64,000 nucleotides of DNA from Marinomonas pollencensis (GTDB lineage: Bacteria > Pseudomonadota > Gammaproteobacteria > Pseudomonadales > Marinomonadaceae), in assembly GCF_003387375.1 (NCBI RefSeq), contig NZ_QUNG01000011.1, positions 1 through 64,000 of the forward strand. Direction: 5' to 3'. How positions within the stretch are numbered: the stretch's first letter is position 1; every line of letters begins with the position of its first letter. A program made the position numbers and the translations under genes. Of the stretch, positions 27,355 to 34,951 are shown piece after piece. The notes under the pieces were generated by a model, which was not told where the DNA came from, ran no database searches, and worked only from the letters and a program-made list of their open reading frames with translations.

Positions 27355-28398
27355 GTGCTTTTAAAGGGAAATGCTAAAAGAACTTATGATTGGTTCATAC
27401 AAAGGTTGCAAGAACTCGATTCTGAAAAAGCATCTAAAAATGGGATGTTAGCTCGACATGATTGGTGGAGATATAACTACTATAAACAGCCATATTTATT
27501 ACTCGAAGACAATGAAACGATCATTGAAAGGTTTACGGACGTTTTTACAAACGGTCTTGAGATTTCCCATGAGGGTAAAATCAGCGTAACTCCAATGGTT
27601 CAGAATGATCAAAGACTTGCCCAGTTGTTTACGGAGCTTATAGAAGAAACAAATTGGCGGGGAGTTCTAAACCAAGACTCAATGTCGATAGCACGGGAGC
27701 AGATTCAATCATATTTTGAAAATGGCACTCCTATAGCTGTTCAACTATTTGAAGGGGTTGAAGGAGACGGCAATAACAACTGGCTCTTGAAATTCTCTAA
27801 AAAGAAATATGTTCAAGAAATGTTCACGCATGGACGTTTCCGCATATCACCAGCATCAGAATATGCAAAAGGCAGTCACATTCGTGCGATCAAAGATTTA
27901 GAAACGGTTAGAAACTATAGATTAAAAGCAATAAATGAAATATTAAAAGGTAACGACAGTTTCGAATTTCAGGGAGAAAAATCTCATATAGAAAATGGGG
28001 TTGTTCCTATAGAATTCGTAATGGGTAATTATTTTTTATTCTGTACTTGCAAAGAGATTAGTCGAAGAATGCCAACTGACTTTGAGTCAGATGCTGTATT
28101 AATAATCAAAGACAAAAAAGAATTTATAGCTCGCCTCGAAGCAGAGTTACTAATAAGCTATCCAGACTGGGAATTCCTTGAGGGTGATGTTTACTATTAC
28201 GACCCTTACCATGATCTTCCAACCGACCGGAACCAAGAATTTTATAAGCATCTATCGTATACATACCAAAAAGAACATCGATGCATTCTCAGGCCTAAAA
28301 AGCCTGAAGATTACATAGAGCATCTTGAACCATTTTTTATCCAGTTGGGTTCATTGAGTGATATTTCAGAAATGCTCTATATTGATAGCAAAAATTAG
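27355..28398 (+). CDS. Cassette-encoded protein of unknown function
   Basis: About 347 residues from the GTG at 27355, which has GAGGA four bases upstream; the frame opens earlier at a TTG (27313) inside the attC-like site. No family is certain. The segment KFSKKKYVQEMFTHGRFRIS and the later YFLFCTCKEISRR with a C-terminal SYTYQKEHRCILRP recall, weakly, the layout of DUF2971 and related ADP-ribosyltransferase-fold proteins. It lies between two attC-like sites in the same orientation, so I read it as a mobile integron cassette. Cassettes and Tn7-like cargo are often defence or toxin genes, but no function is shown. Confidence 0.6.
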   Translation: MLLKGNAKRTYDWFIQRLQELDSEKASKNGMLARHDWWRYNYYKQPYLLLEDNETIIERFTDVFTNGLEISHEGKISVTPMVQNDQRLAQLFTELIEETNWRGVLNQDSMSIAREQIQSYFENGTPIAVQLFEGVEGDGNNNWLLKFSKKKYVQEMFTHGRFRISPASEYAKGSHIRAIKDLETVRNYRLKAINEILKGNDSFEFQGEKSHIENGVVPIEFVMGNYFLFCTCKEISRRMPTDFESDAVLIIKDKKEFIARLEAELLISYPDWEFLEGDVYYYDPYHDLPTDRNQEFYKHLSYTYQKEHRCILRPKKPEDYIEHLEPFFIQLGSLSDISEMLYIDSKN

Positions 28399-28406
28399 AG
28401 ACCGTA

Positions 28407-28461
28407 AGCTAACAAGTAAATCCAGGTGACGCCTTCGGCGCACCTGATTTAGGCGTTATCT
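28407..28461 (+). repeat. attC site between two gene cassettes
   Basis: Starts GCTAACAAG and ends GGCGTTATCT. In between, AAATCCAGGTGACGCC and GGCGCACCTGATTT fold around TTCG into a long imperfect hairpin. Position (9 bp after one gene, 20 bp before the next), 55 bp length and structure all fit a class of short attC sites; the terminal GTTATCT departs from GTTRRRY. Confidence 0.75.
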
Positions 28462-28480
28462 CCTCAAAGGAATTTGAAAT

Positions 28481-29947
28481 ATGGCAAAGCCTTCGAAGAA
28501 GGAAAAAAGAAAGCAGAAATCAAAAATAAAAGCTAAGGCTGCTCGTCGTGCAGTGCACGATAGGAATAGTGAAAGAAAATTAGCAGAGAACATTCTTAGA
28601 TTTGGAAAGAAACTTACCCGAAGACAGTTTGATGCATATTGTTACTGCCGAATGCCCTTAGTACGTTTTAGCGCAGAGGAGATCGAATGGTACTCGCTTT
28701 TTGATAATAAGCTTCTAGGGATCGTGATTAGAGATGTTACAGATAACGATTATGGATTCATCGTTCTAGGTAGGGATTCAAGAAGATTATTTCGTTGCCT
28801 CGAAGTTAGTAGAGAGTTTCATGATACTCCAGAAAAGGCACGAAAAGATCTAGCTAGGAAGATTTTTCAAGACTATTTAGGAAAGGCTCAGGATATATAT
28901 CCACAAGGCGACGAAACTGATGCAGGATTTGATCTATTTGCAGATGTTATTCCTGAAAATGAGCAGCATCATGGCTACAGAATACTTAAGAATGAACCTC
29001 GATTTGAGGCGGCTAGGAATATCGTATCTGAAATCGTAAATTCGTTTGTTGATAATGATGGGCATTTTGAGCGAGAATTTCAGTCAGTAAATTTCCAAGC
29101 TAGATTATGGGAATTGTATTTACACATATACATTCATAACGCAGGCTTAATGGTAGAAAACAATCACCCAGCACCTGATTTTGAAGTTTCTTTCTTTGGA
29201 GAAAAAATATTCATTGAGGCCGTGACAGTCAACCCTTCTGAGAATGCAAATCGTCCTGATTTACCTCCTCCTCAGACACATGAAGAAATTGAGGAGAGAT
29301 TAAACGATTTTATGCCTATCAAGTTTGGAAGTCCCCTATTCAGTAAGCTGAAAAAAAAGTACTGGGAAAAAGAGCATGTCTCGGGAAAGCCAATTATTTT
29401 AGCAATTCATGACTATCACAACGATAATGCGATGACGTGGTCACGAACAGCTTTGTCAGAATATTTGTATGGGATAAGAACACGTATTGTCGATGGGAAG
29501 CCCTCCGTAGAGGATATAGAAAAACATAGTTGGGAAGGAAAAGAAATACCTTCTGGATTCTTCTTCCAAGATGAAGCTGAAAATGTGAGCGCAGTGCTTT
29601 TTAGCAATCAAGCAACAATTCCAAAGTTTAATCGCATGGGGAAAATAGCTGGATTGGGCAGTGCTGATGTCAAGATGATTAGGAATGGATTCTTATATAA
29701 TCCAGATCCAGAAGCTATTCATCCTATCCCATTTACTAAAGATTTAGATGATCCTGATTATGAAGAATCATGGTCAGACGGGCTAATAATGTTTCATAAC
29801 CCAAATGCGAAAAATCCTGTAGATCCAGATGTATTCTCTGATATTAGTCATGTATTCTACTCGAAAGAAGAAGGCTTCTATGGATATCATCAGCCTTACG
29901 ATGTTCTTGGTTCAATCACAGTAGTGGTTACAGAGGCCAAAGAATGA
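28481..29947 (+). CDS. Cassette-encoded large protein of unknown function, possible nuclease fold
   Basis: A 488-residue protein with a very basic N-terminus (KPSKKEKRKQKSKIKAKAARR) suggesting nucleic-acid binding. A central stretch, RLWELYLHIYIHN followed by APDFEVSFFGEKIFIEAV, resembles the E...PD...ExK pattern of PD-(D/E)xK nucleases, though Val replaces the expected Lys. I know no family for it. The ATG at 28481 follows AAAGGA. At nearly 1.5 kb it is large for an integron cassette. It is followed by the beginning of a second attC. Confidence 0.6.
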   Translation: MAKPSKKEKRKQKSKIKAKAARRAVHDRNSERKLAENILRFGKKLTRRQFDAYCYCRMPLVRFSAEEIEWYSLFDNKLLGIVIRDVTDNDYGFIVLGRDSRRLFRCLEVSREFHDTPEKARKDLARKIFQDYLGKAQDIYPQGDETDAGFDLFADVIPENEQHHGYRILKNEPRFEAARNIVSEIVNSFVDNDGHFEREFQSVNFQARLWELYLHIYIHNAGLMVENNHPAPDFEVSFFGEKIFIEAVTVNPSENANRPDLPPPQTHEEIEERLNDFMPIKFGSPLFSKLKKKYWEKEHVSGKPIILAIHDYHNDNAMTWSRTALSEYLYGIRTRIVDGKPSVEDIEKHSWEGKEIPSGFFFQDEAENVSAVLFSNQATIPKFNRMGKIAGLGSADVKMIRNGFLYNPDPEAIHPIPFTKDLDDPDYEESWSDGLIMFHNPNAKNPVDPDVFSDISHVFYSKEEGFYGYHQPYDVLGSITVVVTEAKE

Positions 29948-29948
29948 A

Positions 29949-29990
29949 CATAACAAGCGGCTGCTGTCGGACTGGCAAAAGCGGGTATTA
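29949..29990 (+). repeat. Truncated attC after the second cassette gene
   Basis: CATAACAAGCGGCTGCTGTC begins as an attC left arm does, right after the gene's stop, and continues GGACTGGCAAAAGCG. No matching right arm (…GTTA) follows before the sequence changes, so the array was cut here. Confidence 0.55.
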
Positions 29991-30254
29991 AGCCTCAAGA
30001 GAGATGAATTACGGAAATGACGTCTTCACAAAAGCTAGCAGATATCGTTCGAAAACAATTGGGGTCAGATGAAGATAGAGCACTGACCTCATCCGTATTC
30101 CCCAGACACACATTACGTCACCTTTAAATTTCCCCCCCCAATCCCATCCGCATTTTTCTCAATTCTCGATCCAGCTTGACCTGTCGAGTCTGCAGGCTTG
30201 TGTGCTGAGCCTATAAACACCAAAACCTGTTGTCGCAATCCGTTGCTAAAATTA
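29991..30254. other. Island segment with a REP-like hairpin, no gene
   Basis: About 260 bp without a credible frame. GGGGTCAG (30061-30068) pairs with CTGACCTC (30083-30090), one G·T pair, in a form that resembles the short hairpins at ends of IS200/RAYT-type elements. It may mark the lost end of another insertion. Confidence 0.4.
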
Positions 30255-30274
30255 TGCTGTATATTTATACAGAA
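30255..30274. promoter_or_regulatory. LexA box of umuD
   Basis: TGCTGTATATTTATACAGAA contains CTGT-ATATTTAT-ACAG, a perfect CTGT-N8-ACAG site, 17 bp upstream of the umuD ATG. It predicts SOS control. Confidence 0.92.
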
Positions 30275-30291
30275 ATTGGGTTTTGCGCATT

Positions 30292-30738
30292 ATGAAGGTC
30301 ATGTATCTTGGCTCTGCTGAATCGGCCGATTTTATTTCAATCAATAAGTTAAACATTCCGCTCTATGTTGAGTCGGTGTCGGCGGGGTTTCCGTCCCCAG
30401 CCCAAGACTTTGTGGAGCGTACGTTGGACTTGAACGAGCTGTGCATTCAGCACCCGAGTGCTACCTTCTTTGTTCGTGCTCAAGGGGATTCAATGGTTGA
30501 AGCGGGGATTCACTCAGGAGATATCTTGGTGGTGGATCGATCGTTAACGGCTCGCCATGAGGACATTGTGATAGCGTGCCTGCATGGTGAAATGACAGTT
30601 AAAACCCTTGAATTAAAACCTCATGTCTTGCTTCGTCCGAAAAACAAAGCTTATCGTCCCATTCTGATAACAGAAGACTCTCAGCTGGAGATTTTCGGTG
30701 TGGTGACTGGGGGTGTCCGTAAACTTGGGCGTGGCTAA
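30292..30738 (+). CDS. umuD: UmuD-like translesion polymerase accessory protein
   Basis: A 148-residue peptidase S24 protein; UmuD is normally about 140. The pieces are the cleavage-site region VESVSAGFPSPAQDF (cut after AG), the nucleophile in RAQGDSMVEAGI, the general-base lysine in GEMTVKTLEL, and RPKNKAYRPI. RecA-stimulated self-cleavage would yield UmuD'. An upstream in-frame TTG at 30283 is less likely than the ATG at 30292. The normal partner umuC is reduced to a relic just downstream, so this UmuD has no partner in the window. Confidence 0.92.
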   Translation: MKVMYLGSAESADFISINKLNIPLYVESVSAGFPSPAQDFVERTLDLNELCIQHPSATFFVRAQGDSMVEAGIHSGDILVVDRSLTARHEDIVIACLHGEMTVKTLELKPHVLLRPKNKAYRPILITEDSQLEIFGVVTGGVRKLGRG

Positions 30739-30906
30739 TGAATACAGTCTGAATACCTTATTCATGCTTGGTGGATGACAGGTTTTAGCGGAAAACGCAC
30801 CGAATTCTTCGCCTCCCAGGGCATCACTTAGCAATGGTCCATGAAGCGTGAGTATTTGTCCCCAGCATACACCACTCGATGGAGTGCTTTACTGCTTGTT
30901 TACTAA
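30739..30906 (+). pseudogene. umuC: umuC remnant, mainly the C-terminal end
   Basis: Immediately after umuD an ATG (overlapping its stop, as umuC normally does) leads to a frame that stops after four codons. Further on, one frame reads SGKRTEFFASQGIT-stop-QWSMKREYLSPAYTTRWSALL and ends at 30906. The SMKREYLSPAYTTRW stretch is the diagnostic C-terminus of UmuC. Nearly 1.1 kb of the gene is missing and a TAG interrupts the tail (30829-30831), so it is dead. Confidence 0.85.
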
Positions 30907-31266
30907 ATAATTAGGATTTTATGTCTTCATATTACGCAAAAATTGTGATTTTTTGTAATCGGGTATTTATGATAATTTTTGTATAATATTATTGTTTTTC
31001 TAAAAAATATTAGTTTAAAGCTAATTTTTTGAGTGTTTTTTATTACTTTTATAATATTGTATGTCAAAAGATAATTTTATATTTTAAGTTGTTGTTTTTG
31101 ATTGTTTTTTTTTGTTTATTAAAGAAATAAAAATTTCAAAATTATTAGTTATTTTTAATATTATTTATTTTTTTAAATAATATCTAATGGTTGAATTTCT
31201 CTATGTTGAATTGATTTTAAATTCGTGTGATTTAATATTCATTGAGTTTTTAAATCGGTTCATAAA
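30907..31266. other. Extremely AT-rich spacer upstream of tnsA
   Basis: About 360 bp that is very AT-rich, with runs such as TTTTTTTTTGTTTATTAAAG and no coding frame. This composition is typical of H-NS-bound horizontally acquired DNA. It must hold the tnsA promoter, but no clear -35/-10 pair stands out from the background. Confidence 0.5.
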
Positions 31267-32082
31267 ATGAGACAAGTTAATCAAAATAAACGCTACGCAG
31301 AACATCACGAATCATTCGTAAATTTAGAGATCCCCTATATTCCTATGATTCGTACAATGGACTTTACTCGGTCGTCTGGTAATCGATCTAAAGTTCCTCA
31401 TTTCAGTGACTCTGATCGCTTGATTCATTTTATGTCTGTCAATGAACGATGGGCTTTTCTTCAGATACTTTACAACTACGATGTGATTGATGTCTATGAA
31501 CAATGGGCTATCGACCTCGAAAGTTCGATGTTGATATGCCAAGAGCTGAACATCAAGCATCCTAGAATCCCTAGGGAGTCAGGCTGGGCTTATCAAACCT
31601 TTGATTTATTGATGAAGCTAGATGCCTCTAACGACGACCTTTGTGAAGAAGATGTTAAGTGGCTTGCAATAGCGGTGAAATCAAGTCACCACGCCTCGAA
31701 TAAACGTGTAATCGATAAACTCTTAATTCAAGAAGCTTACGCTCACATGAAAGGGTATGAATTTTGTCTGATTACAGATGATGAAATTCGGAATGTATAC
31801 AGTGAAACATTAGACACTTTGTATTTTCACTACCAACTACGCCCCTCGACAGAAATTTACTACGACACTTGGTTGAGCACTTTTCGTGGTGAGCTTTTGT
31901 TCAACTCAGATATGCGCTTAGGGAAACTCATCAAGGCTGTGGCATCCAGTGTTGGTATCGAAGATGAAATGTCCGCTCATTTCTTTTGCCACGCTCTATG
32001 GTGCAAAGATTTTACGATGGACTGGGAGCAACGCCTTCGGTATGAGCGAAGTGCTGAGTCTCTAGGGGTGATGCCACTATGA
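31267..32082 (+). CDS. tnsA: TnsA-like endonuclease of a Tn7-like transposon
   Basis: 271 residues, against 273 for Tn7 TnsA. The catalytic triad can be placed: E60 in SVNERWAFLQIL, D113 in GWAYQTFDLLM and K138 in WLAIAVKSS, close to the spacing of E63, D114 and K132 in Tn7. The N-terminal nuclease domain is followed by a winged-helix-like region (NKRVIDKLLIQEAYAHMKGYEFCLITDDEI). TnsA makes the 5'-strand cuts that allow cut-and-paste transposition. The stop overlaps the next ATG (ATGA), the usual coupling of tnsA and tnsB. Confidence 0.82.
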   Translation: MRQVNQNKRYAEHHESFVNLEIPYIPMIRTMDFTRSSGNRSKVPHFSDSDRLIHFMSVNERWAFLQILYNYDVIDVYEQWAIDLESSMLICQELNIKHPRIPRESGWAYQTFDLLMKLDASNDDLCEEDVKWLAIAVKSSHHASNKRVIDKLLIQEAYAHMKGYEFCLITDDEIRNVYSETLDTLYFHYQLRPSTEIYYDTWLSTFRGELLFNSDMRLGKLIKAVASSVGIEDEMSAHFFCHALWCKDFTMDWEQRLRYERSAESLGVMPL

Positions 32083-32840
32083 ATAATAGCACGTTGGCTG
32101 CTCAAAACTTCGGCTCTCTCCCTATTGAAGTATGCGATCCTTTCAACAAGTTTGAAGTCATAAAATTGAAAGAAAGTAATTACGGCGAGGTTGATCCTGT
32201 AGTGATCGGTGCTACTGAAATACTAGCAGACTCACTTATCGTTCATATTGATCATGATCGGGGGGTGGCTTTTTTAATGAATATTCGTACTAAGCCTAAG
32301 AGACCAAAAAAAGTCGCGATCACTGATTTAAATGAAGCAATTCAAAGTAAAGAGGTCATCCGAGTACGTAGTTTTAAGAGAAGCCGAAAGGTTCACTTAG
32401 ATGATTTGAGTGACAGGGAGTTGCAGTTGGCTAGAGAGCGATTCGCCATCATTGAGTCGATTGGTGACCTGCATGAATTCTTTGGTAATAACTATGGGAA
32501 AGAGATTATTACTGGTGTTGCTGAAGATCATGATTACTCGAAAACGCATGTATACAACATACTTTGGACTTATTTATACAATGAGTGTAGTTATGCTTCG
32601 CTAGGGAAAGGACTTGGTGACGCTGCCACCCGTATCCCCAAGAAAGAACGTAACATTACAAAGCCACTGGGTAGGAAGAGTAATAAAGAGAAGCGGCTAG
32701 GTGTGGCTACTCGTAAAATGCTTATGCCGGAGGATTTTGAGAACCTTGATAGTGGTCGTCAGGTTTCATCTACATTTGACCTAACAGGGTTGCCTGAGGT
32801 AGCTGGCCCAATTCAAAAATATTGCGGCGCATTCAAATAA
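32079..32840 (+). pseudogene. tnsB: Truncated tnsB, N-terminal third only
   Basis: 253 residues, against about 700 for TnsB. It contains the N-terminal DNA-binding part: LSDRELQLARERFAIIESIGD, then a helix-turn-helix-like GVAEDHDYSKTHVYNILWTYL and ECSYASLGKGLGD, as in TnsB. The DDE catalytic domain is absent. The last ~30 residues (from about DSGRQVSSTF) do not read like TnsB and may mark a deletion junction; the candidate retron RNA begins 10 bp after the stop. Alternatively it is a repurposed end-binding protein, since it could still bind the repeats at both ends. Confidence 0.72.
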
Positions 32841-32849
32841 AAGTTCGCT

Positions 32850-33036
32850 ATTTGCGAATTTGGTTGACAGGTGGTGCGCCAATAACTAAGATTTACAGCG
32901 TAGTTTTAAAAGAGAGATTTCGCCAATAAATTGGTTTATGTACGCATAAATCGAGGGGGAAACCCTACCTACTTCACGTGTCTGTTACGCATACTCACTG
33001 TATCGCCTGACAATACATGCTGAAAAATTCGCAAAT
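32850..33036 (+). ncRNA. Candidate retron msr-msd RNA
   Basis: ATTTGCGAATTT (32850-32861) and AAATTCGCAAAT (33025-33036) are perfect 12 bp complements 163 bp apart, as expected for the a1/a2 stem of a retron RNA. Inside are small hairpins (CCAAT-AA-ATTGG; TTTATG-TACG-CATAAA) and an imperfect longer one around ATAC-TCACT-GTAT (near 32985-33015). It lies upstream of, and in the same direction as, the reverse transcriptase gene. The branching guanosine and exact msd cannot be assigned by eye. Confidence 0.55.
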
Positions 33037-33056
33037 TTTGACGAGTCAAATTTGCG
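33030..33056 (+). promoter_or_regulatory. Hairpin competing with the retron a1/a2 stem
   Basis: CGCAAATTT and AAATTTGCG pair around a short loop. The left arm overlaps the proposed a2 segment (33025-33036), so a2 can pair either with a1 or with this arm. This would be an either/or switch in the retron leader. Confidence 0.5.
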
Positions 33057-33087
33057 TGAAACCGGGGGCATTGTTTTGATTACTCTC

Positions 33088-33161
33088 AGCTCTTTTGAAG
33101 GCGAGATCCACATCGAAAAGCAACAATTCAGTTGTTTGGGTTATGTGGATTCACTGGAGCT
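33088..33161 (+). promoter_or_regulatory. Long nested hairpin ahead of the retron small gene
   Basis: Three nested complementary pairs: AGCTC (33088) with GAGCT (33157), ATCCACAT (33106) with ATGTGGAT (33143), and AACAA with TTGTT around TTCAG (33122-33136). It ends at the ribosome site GGAG of the small gene at 33167, so it could be part of the retron RNA or control translation of that gene. Confidence 0.55.
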
Positions 33162-33166
33162 AAAAA

Positions 33167-33316
33167 ATGCAAGAGAAAACAGACTACGATCAAAAAACTG
33201 AAGTTGGAGAGAAAGGTAAGAAAAAGAAGACGATTTGGAAGTGGACTTGGATAGTGGTGCGAATTGCTGACTGGGTATGCCGACTTATTGCCTATTTTGA
33301 AGATCTTGATGGATAG
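33167..33316 (+). CDS. 49-residue basic-hydrophobic protein in the retron operon
   Basis: ATG at 33167 with GGAG seven bases upstream. The product has a charged head (MQEKTDYDQKTEVGEKGKKKKT), then a Trp-rich hydrophobic or amphipathic segment (WKWTWIVVRIADWVCRLIAY) and an acidic tail (FEDLDG). One short membrane-seeking helix with a Lys cluster is the build of many small membrane toxins. It lies between the retron RNA and the XRE/RT genes in the same orientation, 40 bp from the next gene, so I infer a retron component, possibly the effector. I know no homologue. Confidence 0.6.
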   Translation: MQEKTDYDQKTEVGEKGKKKKTIWKWTWIVVRIADWVCRLIAYFEDLDG

Positions 33317-33356
33317 CTGATGTTCCCCCTTGTTTCAAAAATTCAGGAGAGTATAA

Positions 33357-33668
33357 ATGATGTCTAAAGCTTTAAAACTCATCAGACAATACAATGAAGT
33401 TAAACAGGCTGATTTGGCTAATGCATTAGGTATTTCAAAGTCTTATTTATCTGAGATTGAGTCAGGTAAGAAAAATATTAGTCTAGATCTTCTGGAAAAG
33501 TACGCTCAGTACTTTGACGTGCCATTGTCATCTTTGGTATTTTTTTCTGAGAACTTATCAAAAAAAGGGAAAATTTCAGAAAAATTTAGAAGTTTAGTTG
33601 CTGATAAAATTCTGAAAGTCATGGAGTGGACAATTAACAGTGATAAAGAAGAAAAAGTCCAAGCTTAA
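33357..33668 (+). CDS. XRE-family helix-turn-helix protein of the retron
   Basis: 103 residues. The HTH_XRE domain occupies about 8-62: LIRQYNEVKQADLANALGISKSYLSEIESGKKNISLDLLEKYAQYFDVPLSSL. The C-terminal 40 residues are charged and helical (KISEKFRSLVADKILKVMEW). AGGAGAG lies five bases before the ATG. It overlaps the RT gene by 29 bp. From memory, one class of retrons (type VI in the Mestre scheme) pairs the RT with such a protein; it may repress the operon or act as the antitoxin of a small effector. Confidence 0.85.
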   Translation: MMSKALKLIRQYNEVKQADLANALGISKSYLSEIESGKKNISLDLLEKYAQYFDVPLSSLVFFSENLSKKGKISEKFRSLVADKILKVMEWTINSDKEEKVQA

Positions 33669-34602
33669 AATTCGTACTAATGGAAAAATTTACCGGCTTC
33701 AGGACTCACCATTTTACAAGCTCACTTCAAAAAAACGTTTCGCTAGTTTATTAAATTTAGAGTATGACCAACTCAAACAGCTTTTATCAAATTCAGATTC
33801 TAAATTTGAAAAGTTTACTCAAGTGAAAGAGGGTAAGAAGCCTAGAGCAATTCAAAAGCCTATCACTAGTTTTGCCCCATTACATTGCCGAATAGCCAGT
33901 CTTCTATGCAGGATAGGCACGCCGGAATACTTGCACTCGGGTAAGAAAGGCAGATCTAATTTATCTAATGCTCAAAGTCATTCAGGTAAGCATAAGTTAC
34001 TTGCTGTTGATATTGAGTCTTTTTTTGAGTCAACTAGTCATGAAAAGGTATACAGCTTTTTTAGAGGTCATTTGAAATGTTCTTCAGACATTGCAGATGC
34101 ACTATGTAAACTTTGCCTCTGTGATAGTCATATTCCGACGGGAAGCCAACTGAGCATGCCTTTGGCATACTGGGCTAATTCAAATATGTTTAACGAACTA
34201 GACATGCTAGCGACTAAGCACAGAGTTAAAATGTCTGTTTATGTTGATGATGTCGTTTTTTCGGGTGAGCAGCTCAATAAACTTTTTTTATCAACGGTAA
34301 AAAAGATTTGTGCTAGATATGGAATGACTGTGCACCCAGATAAAATCAGACTATACAATAAAGAGCAGCCTAAAGTTGTCACTGGAGTTGCAATTATCGG
34401 TGGCGAACTTAAGGTTGATCATAAGCAGCATAAACTCTTGGAAAATGACCTTAAGCTTTGGAATGCGTGCAAGGAAGATCCAATCGCATCAGATCTGTCT
34501 TTACCTAGAAAAATTAGCGGTAGATTAAGTGCAATGGGATCAGTTGAAAAAGAATATTTAGATCGGGCACGAAGTTTCAGGAAAAAAAATTCCATCCGTT
34601 AG
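33640..34602 (+). CDS. Retron reverse transcriptase
   Basis: 320 residues, the usual size. Retron hallmarks are all visible: NAQSH at 110-114 (NAxxH motif), LAVDIESFF at 121-129 (RT motif with catalytic Asp), IPTGSQLSMPLAYWAN at 165-180, YVDDVVFSG at 201-209 (catalytic YxDD), and KVVTGVAI around 246-252 (VTG motif that recognises the retron RNA). The start is a GTG inside the XRE gene, implying translational coupling. It should prime msDNA synthesis from the branch G of the RNA encoded upstream. Confidence 0.93.
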   Translation: MIKKKKSKLKIRTNGKIYRLQDSPFYKLTSKKRFASLLNLEYDQLKQLLSNSDSKFEKFTQVKEGKKPRAIQKPITSFAPLHCRIASLLCRIGTPEYLHSGKKGRSNLSNAQSHSGKHKLLAVDIESFFESTSHEKVYSFFRGHLKCSSDIADALCKLCLCDSHIPTGSQLSMPLAYWANSNMFNELDMLATKHRVKMSVYVDDVVFSGEQLNKLFLSTVKKICARYGMTVHPDKIRLYNKEQPKVVTGVAIIGGELKVDHKQHKLLENDLKLWNACKEDPIASDLSLPRKISGRLSAMGSVEKEYLDRARSFRKKNSIR

Positions 34603-34786
34603 AATTTTGGTCTAACGCTTTCCCATGTTAGCGTTCAAAGTATGGACATTTTAGAACCTTGACAATCCTTACTACCAGAATCCGCTCAGCAGCTTATCCA
34701 ATGTAGATCTAAATCCAGTCAGAGCGAAATGAACGTGTGAGTTGAAATCGTATAAAAAAGCATCTGCTGATATGCATTTAGAAGTT

Positions 34787-34951
34787 AAAAAGTTAACAAT
34801 TTAATTTCAACTTGATATTTTTGAATGTTTTTTGATCAATGTAGGTTGTTGGCGAAAAAGTTAAGAGATCAATTTCATTTTTGCCAAAAATGCGAACACA
34901 ACCATGTTGCCTACAGCCTCCAAAAGTTAACAGTAGAATTCCAACGATCCA
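34787..34951 (-). repeat. Right end of the Tn7-like element: three transposase-site-like repeats
   Basis: Inverse copies of the left-end repeat at 34788-34808 (AAAAGTTAACAATTTAATTT), 34856-34876 (AAAAAGTTAAGAGATCAATT) and 34922-34943 (AAAAGTTAACAGTAGAATTC), spaced about 68 bp. The outermost runs into CCAACGATCCA, the inverted terminal block. Orientation opposite to the left end defines the element. Confidence 0.78.
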
